This document shows positions 1 to 8,020 of a stretch of DNA of 64,000 bases, one piece after another. Every line of letters begins with the position of its first letter. The first letter of the stretch is position 1. Under the pieces are notes generated by a model. That model was not told the origin of the DNA, did not search any database, and was given only the letters and a program-made list of their open reading frames with translations. The DNA comes from a virus. The stretch spans positions 1 through 64,000 of the IMG/VR virus record IMGVR_UViG_3300010396_000009; one strand, given 5' to 3'. A program made the position numbers and the translations under genes.

Positions 1-890
1 CGCGCTCGAATAGCAATTCGCTGCCACCCCAAAGCCACGCCTGAGCCTCCTCGCAGCTTTTCACGGTAAATGGCACCTGGAGTGTATAGATCCTGGCGGT
101 AGATGGGCAATGGCAGATCAGGAATCTCATCTGCAATAGCTGCACCAGCACCTCCTTGGTGCACTCGATGTCATTATCCCGTCGATCAAGCGTATTGGAA
201 TGCTCCATTAGCCTGAGCATTCCATAGCGCTCCATGCGGATGCGACGAACTTCCTCGTTTCGCTCATCTTGCAAGATCTGCTTTATCGTCTGTGTCTCCG
301 GTCGCATCACTATCTGCTCATCGACGCAGACGCCGTGAATAAAGTACTCAGTAAAGTCGCCCCACTTAAGCGCTGGCCCGTCCTCGCAGTGGAGTCGCTT
401 GCTCGCTCTAAGCAAAGAAATGTCCTCTGTTTTGATGATCTCCGGCGGCTCGCAGATAAATAGATACTTCCTCGCGTCTCCTATGGACACCGTATAGGCG
501 ATCCCGCCCTGCAGGTTCTTGGTGAACAATCGATGACCCATCTTTGGTGCGCCTTTTCCTAGTGGCTTCGCGCCGGTCGCCCTGGTCCATGTGTCCTGGA
601 CCTCAGTGGTCTCGATGCACTTATTCGTCTGGCGCAGTCCCTCGTACGCGGCGGCCAGGTCCAGCGTGATGAGCACACTCGAGTATCCTGACACATTGAT
701 CATGGGTCCGTATTGGGCCTGCGGATCATTCGCCCACTGGTTTCCCACCGCGTGAGCGACCACCGGTGACGAGACCCAGTGACAGTACTTGTATCCAGAG
801 AGAGAGAATCTCTATTTCTCGCTTTCGCTCCTTAGATAAGGGCTGGCAGAAGGCCTCGATGTTAGCCGCTCCACCTAGATGGTCGTACAT
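1..890 (-). CDS. DUF6745-like protein, 3' part cut by window edge, frameshifted near its start
   Basis: The reading frame runs off the left edge. From about position 805 leftward it encodes a continuous protein with the HCEDGPA and YFIHG signatures and a following segment (EVRRIRMERYG, then IYTLQVPFTV) that resemble DUF6745 proteins of unknown function. The best start is the ATG at 890, overlapping the ligase stop by 16 nt. That frame (MYDHLGGAANIEAF...) is lost at a CT dinucleotide run (minus strand, 797-806): one extra CT unit would join it to the long frame. As written the ATG frame ends early and the long frame has an in-frame TAG upstream of the run. It is either a true frameshift, a slippage-controlled gene or an assembly error. 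Family call moderate, function unknown. Confidence 0.6.
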
Positions 891-1711
891 TCATGCGCTC
901 CTTTGTCTTCTCTGAAACCCTTGAATCGCGGGTGCCGAAGCCCGCCCGCGCTATCGCGCCGCTGATAAGTGACCTCAATGACTGTGCCGAGATACTTCTC
1001 CTCGTTCTCGCTGATCAGGTCCCTCGTCGCATCGTCCATGCCCGAGCAGTTGCAGATGTGCTCATAGTACTCAGTGTCACCCTCCAATTTAATGATACCG
1101 AGCTCAAGCGCGCCGAGGGTGCCCAGATACTTTCCCTTCCCCTCCTTGTAGCCAATTATAATAAGGTCAGCCGTGAGCACCGGCTTCCACTTGCACCAGT
1201 TCAATAGGTTACCATCCTTGAAGACATGACCCTCATAATCAGGCGGCGTCACTACGCTCCAGGCCTGGATAAACGGCTCTACTGAGTCACAGTCGACTCT
1301 CTCGAAGTCGACGAACGGCACATGAAGCACCTTGCAATAGTCCCGCAGCGATTCCAGGCTGAGATTAGCACTCTGTGACGGGATCGCGAAGCACTCCATT
1401 CTCAGTGAGTTATACTCGCGGTTCGCCAGATGGCTCTTGACCTGCGAGGCCTCCTCACCGGGCGCGAACAGCTCGCAGAACAGGGCACCGTTGAACTCTC
1501 GACGCCTTATGTTATAGAGCACGTCACCCGGCTGCCCGCCCAGCTGAATCTCATGGGCGCCGTCCGGGTGCCTGGTGAGACACGTTGGCATGTGATCTTG
1601 GCTACCGTGGCCGATCACGGTGATCATTATACCGTCTCGCTTGAGGTGAGCGTACTTGCGCACGTCGCCGGGCTTGTACGTCGTGATTTTCGGTCGCTCA
1701 TAGTGCATCAT
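875..1711 (-). CDS. ATP-dependent DNA ligase
   Basis: Seals nicks in phage DNA by lysine-AMP chemistry. Nucleotidyltransferase motif I is KRDG with the presumed catalytic Lys24; a motif III-like segment lies around FCELFAPGEE (78-88); motif IV is EGHVFKDG (160-167); motif V is the KWK at 174-176. An OB-fold-like C-terminal part follows (ADLIIIGYKEGKGKYLG). At 278 residues it is a minimal phage-type ligase. The start overlaps the stop of the upstream gene, typical of translational coupling. An RNA ligase is less likely because the motif IV to V spacing and OB domain fit DNA ligases. Confidence 0.88.
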   Translation of the reverse strand: MMHYERPKITTYKPGDVRKYAHLKRDGIMITVIGHGSQDHMPTCLTRHPDGAHEIQLGGQPGDVLYNIRRREFNGALFCELFAPGEEASQVKSHLANREYNSLRMECFAIPSQSANLSLESLRDYCKVLHVPFVDFERVDCDSVEPFIQAWSVVTPPDYEGHVFKDGNLLNWCKWKPVLTADLIIIGYKEGKGKYLGTLGALELGIIKLEGDTEYYEHICNCSGMDDATRDLISENEEKYLGTVIEVTYQRRDSAGGLRHPRFKGFREDKGAHECTTI

Positions 1712-2052
1712 GATTCATACACCTCACTCTTCTTCGGCTGAGTTGTCTCGCCCATGATGTGCTCGATGTCAATTACGTCACCTGAGTCAAGTGTGTCCCA
1801 GTTCTCCTCGACGTATCGGTGGGCCCGGAACATGGTCCTTGAGCTCTCACCCCAGCCGCACGGGTCACACTGCTGCTTTTGCTCGTCTCCGCCGAGCCGC
1901 GAGAAGATGATATAGTCCAGCGGACGATTTGGATCATAGCCAGCTCGCCAGATCGTCCTGCGCTCCCACTCGGTCGTTGGTCGAAGGCGAGTCGCCAGAA
2001 CCGGGATGTACGTCATTCGGTCGCGCACCTCGAAGATCTTAGTATTAAGCAT
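1708..2052 (-). CDS. Unknown 114-residue protein
   Basis: No family recognised. The protein is polar with a CDPCGWGES motif near the middle that could bind metal, and an acidic region DSGDVIDIEHIMGE near the C-terminus. It begins 39 nt downstream of the TATAAT of a well-formed promoter and is the first gene of the unit that also contains the ligase and the DUF6745 gene. The short GGAGAG before the ATG at 2052 serves as ribosome-binding site. The overlap with the ligase start suggests coupled translation. Confidence 0.7.
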   Translation of the reverse strand: MLNTKIFEVRDRMTYIPVLATRLRPTTEWERRTIWRAGYDPNRPLDYIIFSRLGGDEQKQQCDPCGWGESSRTMFRAHRYVEENWDTLDSGDVIDIEHIMGETTQPKKSEVYES

Positions 2053-2062
2053 CTCATCTCTC

Positions 2063-2080
2063 CATAGGACATAGGATAGG
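2063..2080 (-). repeat. CCTATGTCCTAT-type leader repeat
   Basis: On the minus strand the 5' leader before the gene starting at 2052 reads TATCCTATGTCCTATG. Near-copies stand before other minus-strand starts: 4505-4513, 5324-5337, 16000-16008, 23481-23499 and 23841-23853. Shorter TCCTGT or GTCCT forms occur near 30881, 36591 and 61457. Role unknown. Confidence 0.6.
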
Positions 2081-2090
2081 TCACATTATC

Positions 2091-2119
2091 ATTATACCAT
2101 AATCTGCTCGACTTGTACA
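2091..2119 (-). promoter_or_regulatory. sigma70-type promoter, TGTACA-N17-TATAAT
   Basis: Minus strand: TGTACA at 2119-2114, 17 nt, TATAAT at 2096-2091. It overlaps the 3' end of the dCMP deaminase gene and faces the gene starting at 2052. Same architecture as six other sites in the window. Confidence 0.75.
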
Positions 2120-2490
2120 CCCGCCTTTCTGAGGAGCTCAATACCGGCCGTCAATCTGTACTCTCGCAGATATATCAGTCGTCGGATACCGCCGTTGATA
2201 ATCGCGCTGGCGCAGCTCTCGCACGGCGAATCAGTGACGAACATGTGATACGGCGTGAATCGCATCTTGATCAGGGCATTGATCTCTGAGTGAATGCAGC
2301 CGCATGATCCAGGTACATCGCTGTGCAGGCACTCATTTGGCCCACCCTTGTAGGTGCCGTTATACCCCACCGCGAGCTGTCCATACGCCTCGTCAGTGAT
2401 CACCGAGCCCACCTGGAGGCGCTGACAGGTGCTCATCTGAGCGAATTCTTGAGCTACTCTCATCATTAGCTGATCCTTAGTCGGTCTCAT
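2092..2490 (-). CDS. dCMP deaminase (zinc-dependent)
   Basis: Converts dCMP to dUMP, feeding thymidylate synthesis. The zinc site is complete: His67 and proton-shuttle Glu69 in the HSEINAL motif, and Cys90 and Cys93 in the PCESC motif. Length 132 residues fits compact phage deoxycytidylate deaminases. An additional Cys-rich stretch before the HSE motif (CLHSDVPGSCGC) is also typical of the family. It is packed 2 nt from the helicase gene upstream. Its presence beside a dCMP-specific synthase homologue (15920-16912) implies competing use of dCMP. Confidence 0.9.
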   Translation of the reverse strand: MRPTKDQLMMRVAQEFAQMSTCQRLQVGSVITDEAYGQLAVGYNGTYKGGPNECLHSDVPGSCGCIHSEINALIKMRFTPYHMFVTDSPCESCASAIINGGIRRLIYLREYRLTAGIELLRKAGVQVEQIMV

Positions 2491-2492
2491 GA

Positions 2493-4478
2493 TTATCTCC
2501 CCAATATTCTCTTGAGAATCTCCCTCAGGTCCTGCACCTGAAGGGCGCTTGTCCTCTTGTTAGTCACCCGGGCTCGGATCTCTTCATCGACTGTTCCAAG
2601 CACCGTCAGGTCGGTGATACGCACGTTTCTCCTGGTTCCCTTTCTATGGCACCTGTCCTCGCTCTGGCTCCTCTTAGGGTGAGACCAGTCCTGGCTGTAG
2701 TAGATCTCATGGGTGCAGTCTGTGTCATGCGGCTTATCACTCGTGTAGTCATATCCGAGCAGGTTAATACCTGTGCCGCCGGCGCCCGGGTTACCGACGA
2801 GGACCTTGCACCTCGTGTCGCAGTTAAACCTGCGCACGTTCTCCTCTCTATCGGCCTCGCGAGTGCCGCCGCGGAACTCAACTGCGTCTATGTTCTCTCT
2901 TCGCAGTCTCTCCATGATAGAGCTGATGTCCTGCTTGAAGTGAGCCCAGACGATGGTCTTCTCTGTCGGCTCCTTGTCCTTGAGGATCTCGACCAGGGCC
3001 TCTATTTTTGGGTTAGGCTCGAACTTGTCAATCTGCCTGGCCGAGAGCACCTCGCCTGTCTCGTTATCAATGATCGGATCAAATGAGATGAACCCGCTGG
3101 TGATCTGCGCCAATCGCAGGAGCTTCACCAGGATGTTATCGGCGTTGAGTTGCTTGGTCTCATCCGCCAGGTCTCGCTCGATCTCGGCGGTCAGGTCGTC
3201 TCGCACCTGGTTATATATCTCCGCCTGGCGCTCGGTCATCTCGACCTCATATATGTCATAGACCTTCTCGGGCAGGTCCGGCAGCGCTTCTGATTTTTTC
3301 ACGATGAACGAGCATCTGGCGAGCCGCTCTTTCATGAAGGGAAGATTCTGCACGCCGGATAACCTCTTGGTTCCACGCGCTGGGTCACGGGCCTCGTAGA
3401 CACCATAGAATTTGCAGAAGGCCTCCCGAGAAGTGAATCCAGAACCTCCCTCTCGCATGAACTCAAATAATGAGAAGAGATCGAATACTGAGTTGCAGAC
3501 CGGGGTCCCAGTGAGCACCATTCTCGCGTTGGCGATGTCTCTTAATTCTATGGCGCTCTTCGACCTCTTGGTCTGCGACCCCTTAATGTAATGCGCCTCA
3601 TCTAGGACAGCCAAATCCCACTCAAGCTTAGAGATCAGCTCCCACGTCTTGCCCGAGAGGCACTCATAGGAGCAGACGACGATCGTGTACTGGAGCTCGT
3701 CGCGACCGTTCTTCACCATCGCCTCGAAGAACTGCTTCATCCGCTTGAACTCGCCGCCGCGGAGCACGGTCACCTTTCCCGCCACGTTCGAGAATCGCTC
3801 GAACTCCGTGGCCCAGTTTTGCCTGACGTTCTTCGGGGCCACGATTATGCAGCGATACATTCGCCCGTGCTTTGCTGAGATCACCGGAGCCTCGAGATCC
3901 ACTCGCTTAACGACGATCGGGGTCTTGCCGGTGCCCTGCTCCATGAAGAGCCCGTAGCCGTCTGTGTGCAAGCAGTTGGCCAGGCCGATATCCTGATGGA
4001 GCATCAGGTCGAGCCCGCTGTGAGAGGTGTACTGCCTCACTATGGGCTGCGTTGGAGCCGCGAGCATCGTGATCATGGGCTTGAGCGCCAGGTACTCGCG
4101 ATACTCGGCCGTTCGATGCATCGCGATCTGCTGATGCCTCACAGTTGTGATCAGATACCTGATGACGATCTCGGCATCCGGGCTCATCTTCACCTGGCTC
4201 TCGGGCCAGAGCTCAGTGATCAGCTGAGCCGAGATGTCAGTGCTGGGCACATTCCACTGAGTGCCGCTCTTAAGCCCGACCTCCTGTCGCTGCGGGAACC
4301 TCGACATAAATCCGTAAGTCGCCTCGTGACTCGGCCAGGTATTCGGCTCGCTCGTCGTTATCCTGAGTGACAGCTGCGAGGCGTCCTTGGCTGTGTCAAT
4401 CACGAGCTGATCCCAGGTAGACAAGCGCAATGGCTTCATGAGCTCGTCTTTGGTGATTGGCGTGTTTACTACTGCCAT
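2493..4478 (-). CDS. SNF2-like superfamily 2 DNA helicase/translocase
   Basis: A 661-residue ATP-dependent DNA translocase. Walker A is GTGKT (182-186) in FMEQGTGKTPIVV; motif Ia is IVAPKNVRQNW; DEAH lies at 293-296; motif III is LTGTP around 320. The C-terminal helicase lobe carries FRGGT, GGTGINLLGYD and a QSEDRCHRKGT motif, as in SNF2 and DEAD/SNF2-like phage proteins. The role is probably replication, recombination or repair. AAAGGA precedes the ATG, and a hairpin plus the CCTATGT repeat lies in the leader. Confidence 0.87.
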   Translation of the reverse strand: MAVVNTPITKDELMKPLRLSTWDQLVIDTAKDASQLSLRITTSEPNTWPSHEATYGFMSRFPQRQEVGLKSGTQWNVPSTDISAQLITELWPESQVKMSPDAEIVIRYLITTVRHQQIAMHRTAEYREYLALKPMITMLAAPTQPIVRQYTSHSGLDLMLHQDIGLANCLHTDGYGLFMEQGTGKTPIVVKRVDLEAPVISAKHGRMYRCIIVAPKNVRQNWATEFERFSNVAGKVTVLRGGEFKRMKQFFEAMVKNGRDELQYTIVVCSYECLSGKTWELISKLEWDLAVLDEAHYIKGSQTKRSKSAIELRDIANARMVLTGTPVCNSVFDLFSLFEFMREGGSGFTSREAFCKFYGVYEARDPARGTKRLSGVQNLPFMKERLARCSFIVKKSEALPDLPEKVYDIYEVEMTERQAEIYNQVRDDLTAEIERDLADETKQLNADNILVKLLRLAQITSGFISFDPIIDNETGEVLSARQIDKFEPNPKIEALVEILKDKEPTEKTIVWAHFKQDISSIMERLRRENIDAVEFRGGTREADREENVRRFNCDTRCKVLVGNPGAGGTGINLLGYDYTSDKPHDTDCTHEIYYSQDWSHPKRSQSEDRCHRKGTRRNVRITDLTVLGTVDEEIRARVTNKRTSALQVQDLREILKRILGR

Positions 4479-4516
4479 GACTCAGATCCTTTCAATAGGG
4501 ACTACATAGGACAATA

Positions 4517-4546
4517 GCTGCAGCGGAAAAGGTCCTCCGCTGCAGC
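4517..4546 (-). terminator. 10-bp perfect hairpin between early genes
   Basis: Stem 4517-4526 pairs with 4537-4546 (GCTGCAGCGG and its complement) around a 10-nt loop. It lies about 50 nt after the stop of the gene at 4596 and before the leader of the helicase gene. There is no T-tract, so it may be a processing or stabilising structure and not an intrinsic terminator. Confidence 0.55.
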
Positions 4547-4595
4547 CCAACGCATCTTATCAAGTTATAAGCGCTCTGTAAACCTCAGTCGTCGC

Positions 4596-5300
4596 TCAAT
4601 TATTGAGCGGGTTCCCCTTGTCTCGCAGGGCCAGCTTGATCAGCTCCGGCGGCATCGAGAGCATCAATTTGAGAAGCTCGTCTGCTTTCGCAGAGAGCTT
4701 CTGCACCTTCTTCTCGCCGCCCATATTTCGCTCAAGAGCATAGAGCTCCTCTAACCTGGCGTAGCACTGATCGAGGATCTCATCGCCGCGCACCTTGTGC
4801 TGCATGAAGATCTCGAAGTAGCGACACTGGGCAGTCACACCGGTCTGAAGCTCGGTCTCCCTTTTACGAAAAGCTCGCATGTCATTCGCCAGAAGCCTCC
4901 TCAGAGAGTTGACCTCGTTCTGGTACCCGGCGATGATGAACCGCAGCGTAGAGGCTCGCTCATTGGTCAGCGAGGCCAGTTTTCTGCCCACCTGCGAGTG
5001 CTTGTGTGGCTTGATGTCATTCACGCGGCAGATCAGCTTGAGCATCTTTTTGATGCCCGAGGCCGAGAGGCACTCGATGAGCTCCTTTTGCTTCTCGACG
5101 ATCTGCAGCTGCAGATGAATCGTCAACTTTGCTGAGTCCGTCACCCGCTCTCTGAGGTGATGCAGCTCTGCGATCATAGGATTAACCACCTTTCGATGCT
5201 CTTGATAGACGCGTTTCACATCTCTTTGCTTGTCCGAGATGACGCATCTGATTCGGTTCTTGACGTGCTTGATCTCCTTGCGAATTTCCTCTATCGTCAT
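4596..5300 (-). CDS. Unknown charged coiled-coil protein
   Basis: About 234 residues, rich in Lys, Glu, Arg and Leu with long heptad-like helical stretches (for example LHHLRERVTDSAKLTIHLQ and KQKELIECLSAS). No family recognised. The ATG at 5300 is preferred to the upstream in-frame ATG at 5354 because AAAGGAG sits 7 nt before it and the upstream segment is leader carrying the CCTATGTCCTAT repeat. An early structural or host-interaction protein is possible, but nothing shows it. Confidence 0.72.
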   Translation of the reverse strand: MTIEEIRKEIKHVKNRIRCVISDKQRDVKRVYQEHRKVVNPMIAELHHLRERVTDSAKLTIHLQLQIVEKQKELIECLSASGIKKMLKLICRVNDIKPHKHSQVGRKLASLTNERASTLRFIIAGYQNEVNSLRRLLANDMRAFRKRETELQTGVTAQCRYFEIFMQHKVRGDEILDQCYARLEELYALERNMGGEKKVQKLSAKADELLKLMLSMPPELIKLALRDKGNPLNN

Positions 5301-5339
5301 GATAGGCTCCTTTGGGTGATGGGAATAGGACATAGGATC

Positions 5340-5395
5340 GGAAATGCGAAGCAAGAACTCAGCTACGTTAGCTGAGTCCTTGCTCTGCGCATTCC
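5340..5395 (-). terminator. Long imperfect hairpin after the gene at 5430
   Basis: A 9-bp perfect stem (5357-5365 with 5369-5377, loop CGT) extends through one mismatch into GCAAG/CTTGC (5351-5355 with 5379-5383) and then GGAAATGCG/CGCATTCC with one bulge. It lies between the stop at 5430 and the CCTATGTCCTAT leader of the next gene. No T-tract follows. Confidence 0.6.
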
Positions 5396-5429
5396 GGGGC
5401 TTTTAATCACTCGCCCAGGTGATTTCGAC

Positions 5430-5921
5430 TCAGCTCTTTGCTTCCTCCTTCGCGGCCTCGGGAACCGGCTGCCCGGCGAGGGCGGCCTTGAACATCTCGA
5501 CGAACTCTTCCGTCTTGACGCCGTCCTTCTCCAGCTCGGCGCGCAGCTCGGCGAAGCGATCCATCATGCTGCGCAGCTTCTTGACCTTGCCCTTGGCATT
5601 GCCGCCGCCCTTCTCGCAGTCAGCGGCCTCCTCGTCCAGCTTGGCGGCCTTCTGGCGCATCTCTTCGGCGCGGCGACGAAGCAACGGGGCCTCGTTCTCG
5701 AAGTGCGAGCGCTTGAGCTGCTTGTGAACCTTCGGATCGAAGTCGGCCGGCCACTCCTTCAATTTCTGGGTCGGCTTGCCCTCGGGGTTGGGCGCGAGCA
5801 GCGGATGCATGATTTTCTCGGGCTTCTCCTTCTTGGCCTTGGGCGCCGGGTCGCCAGGCTTCGTAGACTGCTTGTCGGATTTCTTGGCCTTCGGTTCTTT
5901 TTCAGCAACTGCTTCAGACAT
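5430..5921 (-). CDS. Lys/Glu-rich early protein, paralogue of 9618-10142
   Basis: About 163 residues. The N-terminal third is Lys/Pro/Ala-rich and probably disordered. A core with KLKEWPADFDP and KRSHFENEAPLL is followed by a coiled-coil-like region and an acidic end. The same core (KLKEWPTDYDP, KRSNFENEIPFL) occurs in the protein at 9618-10142, so the two arose by duplication. The ATG at 5921 is chosen over one at 5963 because GAGGAG precedes it. It has its own promoter (5987-6015) with a structured leader. Function unknown; high early expression is inferred from the promoter. Confidence 0.75.
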   Translation of the reverse strand: MSEAVAEKEPKAKKSDKQSTKPGDPAPKAKKEKPEKIMHPLLAPNPEGKPTQKLKEWPADFDPKVHKQLKRSHFENEAPLLRRRAEEMRQKAAKLDEEAADCEKGGGNAKGKVKKLRSMMDRFAELRAELEKDGVKTEEFVEMFKAALAGQPVPEAAKEEAKS

Positions 5922-5986
5922 TTTTCTTCTCCTCTTCCTAAGGTGACAAAAGACAGGGAACACAGAATTGTGTAACCAGAAAGCGT

Positions 5987-6015
5987 ATTATACCATATAA
6001 TATGGCCGATGTAAA
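5987..6015 (-). promoter_or_regulatory. sigma70-type promoter, TTTACA-N17-TATAAT
   Basis: Minus strand: TTTACA at 6015-6010, 17 nt, TATAAT at 5992-5987. It faces the gene starting at 5921. The leader contains a small ACACA/TGTGT hairpin and a GTGTTCCCTGT segment before the GAGGAG ribosome-binding site. Confidence 0.75.
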
Positions 6016-6103
6016 TAGTGGACCCATAAAAAGTGGTTTATATGAGGAAAATTCTGCAAATCATAATGATCACAGGTCCACCGTGCTGCTGTGATCACTC
6101 TGA

Positions 6104-6292
6104 TTATTGCTGGTTGCTGGGGCGCCCGACAGACCTGACTTCAGCAAGATGAGGAGCATTGCACTCGCAGGCGATTGCAATGCGGCAATACTCGCTCAGT
6201 GATTGCTTGCTCTTCTTGGCCGCTTTCTTGAGAGCCTTCATGAGCTCCTTGGACATCGCGATCTGCAGTCTTCCGTTTGCTGGCTGTTTCAT
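6104..6292 (-). CDS. Small ribbon-helix-helix-like DNA-binding protein
   Basis: 62 residues. The pattern RLQIAMSKELMKALKKAAKK followed by SLSEYCRIAI matches the beta strand and two helices of Arc/MetJ/CopG ribbon-helix-helix regulators. It starts in an ATGA overlap with the stop of the zincin-like gene at 6289, so the two are probably co-translated. The target is unknown; a CopG-like regulator of phage or host promoters is the most likely role. Confidence 0.6.
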   Translation of the reverse strand: MKQPANGRLQIAMSKELMKALKKAAKKSKQSLSEYCRIAIACECNAPHLAEVRSVGRPSNQQ

Positions 6293-6837
6293 AGCTTGTT
6301 CTCAACTGCCTTGATATGTCTCGGGCTGTCCTCAAGAATGACTCGCCAGTGCCGAGACTCGACTGGCTTGAGTCGAAGATCCTTTACTATGAATGCATAT
6401 CGCTTAGGCGCTATGCACTCAAGTAAAGTGGGATTCGTCACGAAGACCTTCATCGACTCCGCGAAGTCCTCGATGGTCTGTGACGCGGCATACGACCCGA
6501 CTGGAGGCTCATCCATGGCGCCCATGATCAGTGAGTGCCATCGTCGTCGCACGTCGCCCCAGCCCAGGAGATGATTCACGTGATGCCCGAGTTCGTGAGC
6601 CGTTACGCCGAGCACAGTGAGATCCGCGGTGTATCCTGGCCAGGTCCAGCTATAGAGAGATGTACTCGGTGCTTTGCACCTAAGTGCATCTACTATAAGT
6701 TGTCCGAACTTATACACACCATAGTGATTAGGTTTGAGCTTCGGTCGAAAGTCCATGAGCGGCACCTGAAGCTCATTGACTCGGCAGAAGTTCTCGACTG
6801 CTGCTCGAGCCGCGACTGAGTCATGCGGAAGGATCAT
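6289..6837 (-). CDS. Zincin-like putative metalloprotease (HELGH)
   Basis: 182 residues with TAHELGHHVNHL at 79-90, giving the HExxH zinc site (His81, Glu82, His85). The segment TIEDFAES (121-128) about 40 residues later offers Glu or Asp as third ligand, as in gluzincins. No signal peptide or membrane helix, so it acts in the cytoplasm. It might cleave a host or phage protein early in infection, but the substrate is unknown and the family is inferred from the motif alone. It lies between two coupled small genes (ATGA junctions). Confidence 0.68.
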   Translation of the reverse strand: MILPHDSVAARAAVENFCRVNELQVPLMDFRPKLKPNHYGVYKFGQLIVDALRCKAPSTSLYSWTWPGYTADLTVLGVTAHELGHHVNHLLGWGDVRRRWHSLIMGAMDEPPVGSYAASQTIEDFAESMKVFVTNPTLLECIAPKRYAFIVKDLRLKPVESRHWRVILEDSPRHIKAVENKL

Positions 6838-7310
6838 CTGGTCTCCTTCGCATCCCTGACGTAGCGATCGAACAAGAGCTGCTCGAGCTCATCCAGGCTC
6901 AGGCTCATGTGGGTCTCATTCTCTGTGACCGTATGCCATCGCCCATTGCTGAACCCAATCCAGTAGGAGTTGTCCAGATAAGCTAGTCCCGGACCCTCTA
7001 CGCCATCTCCCAGCGTATCACACTTGCCGAGGTCTGCTAATAATACTCGGGTCCTCCGGAATTCCTCGATGGTCATCGATGGCATTTTACAGGTGAGCAC
7101 TGCTGCCCTGATCTGATCTGTGCTCGTCTCGCCGTCGAGTTCTCGCTCTGCGACTTTATCGACTACCTCGAGGACGAACTCAAGAGCTTTCGTGAAACCC
7201 TCCCAGTAATAGTACTGACCTGATGTCATCGCGGGCCAGCTAACCTTCGCGAACAGCAACCTCGCCTTCTCTTGCCACTTGAGCTTCACTGACTCTGGTA
7301 TCTTGCTCAT
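6834..7310 (-). CDS. Unknown early protein
   Basis: About 158 residues, no recognised family. The sequence is mixed helical with Trp/Tyr-rich stretches (WPAMTSGQYYYWEGF) and an acidic C-terminal helix (SLDELEQLLFDRYVRD). The ATG at 7310 is chosen because AGAGGA precedes it by a normal distance; the longer frame to 7412 overlaps the Cys-rich small gene in another frame. The stop overlaps the start of the zincin-like gene. Confidence 0.65.
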   Translation of the reverse strand: MSKIPESVKLKWQEKARLLFAKVSWPAMTSGQYYYWEGFTKALEFVLEVVDKVAERELDGETSTDQIRAAVLTCKMPSMTIEEFRRTRVLLADLGKCDTLGDGVEGPGLAYLDNSYWIGFSNGRWHTVTENETHMSLSLDELEQLLFDRYVRDAKETR

Positions 7311-7440
7311 GACTGATCCTCTTTCTGATGTCATCTGTATAGCGACATCGACAGTGCTCTTGACACCGCCCGCAGATGCGACAAGTATCTGACGTATCGC
7401 ACTCCATTTCACCCATTCCGTACAGTTGGTAGCATTTCAT
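7240..7440 (-). CDS. Small Cys-rich putative zinc-binding protein
   Basis: 66 residues with a cluster CRICGRCQEHCRC near the middle that looks like a compact zinc knuckle. It starts in an ATGA overlap with the stop of the gene at 7437, as many true neighbours do. The last 70 nt overlap the next gene at 7310, and the C-terminal part is low complexity, so the real end may be affected by an error or the gene may be spurious. Confidence 0.45.
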   Translation of the reverse strand: MKCYQLYGMGEMECDTSDTCRICGRCQEHCRCRYTDDIRKRISHEQDTRVSEAQVAREGEVAVREG

Positions 7441-7754
7441 GGGTATTTATCACTTTCTGGGATTTCTAGCTCGATCAGCACCTCGGGCTCGGCGTCCTCT
7501 AGTAAGTGGAGCCTCACCTCGCGGTACAGCGTCTTATCTATCTCTGGCTCGCAGTCATCAGTCCATTCTGAGACGTATCGCGTGACCTGACCATTGCACA
7601 CCGTCGCGGCGTGCTTGAGCTTGAGACCGTAGCACTCCATTGCCTCATTAACCCACTCTTGGCCAGCAAGGTCCTCACCGTTTCTGTAATTGTCCTCCAT
7701 CCATTTGGTGAACTCCTCACCATTCCAAATTATCACCACCAACCTGTGTCTCAT
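7437..7754 (-). CDS. Unknown early protein
   Basis: About 105 residues, acidic overall. It begins MRHRLVVIIWNGEEF and ends with VLIELEIPES. The ATG at 7754 is preferred over 7826: it forms the ATGA overlap with the upstream HTH gene and is preceded by AAAGG. No family recognised. Possibly a small soluble alpha/beta protein. Confidence 0.65.
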   Translation of the reverse strand: MRHRLVVIIWNGEEFTKWMEDNYRNGEDLAGQEWVNEAMECYGLKLKHAATVCNGQVTRYVSEWTDDCEPEIDKTLYREVRLHLLEDAEPEVLIELEIPESDKYP

Positions 7755-8020
7755 CACGCACCCTTTCTCATCTTGAGCTTGATTGACCTGCGCTCCACCC
7801 TGATCTCCGGGCCAACGGCCCGGCACAGCTTCACCAGAGTGTAGAATTGCGGAAGTCTTGTCTTGTGACTCCGCAGGTTATACAAGGTCCCGGCGCCGAG
7901 CCGGGCCTCCTTGGACAGCGCATTTATGTTGTCGTACTGCTCTTCAGCCAGGACGAACGCGAGATCAGTCGTCGTGCGCATCTCTGAAAGGTATTGACGG
8001 TCTACGTGTATCTTGCTCAT
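7754..8020 (-). CDS. Helix-turn-helix (XRE/Cro-like) DNA-binding protein
   Basis: 88 residues. The segment INALSKEARLGAGTLYNLRS gives a helix-turn-helix of lambda Cro/CI type, followed by LPQFYTLVKLCRAVG, the usual fourth helix. The C-terminus is strongly basic (RRSIKLKMRKG). Probably a phage transcription regulator. Coupled by overlap to both neighbours. Confidence 0.7.
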   Translation of the reverse strand: MSKIHVDRQYLSEMRTTTDLAFVLAEEQYDNINALSKEARLGAGTLYNLRSHKTRLPQFYTLVKLCRAVGPEIRVERRSIKLKMRKGA

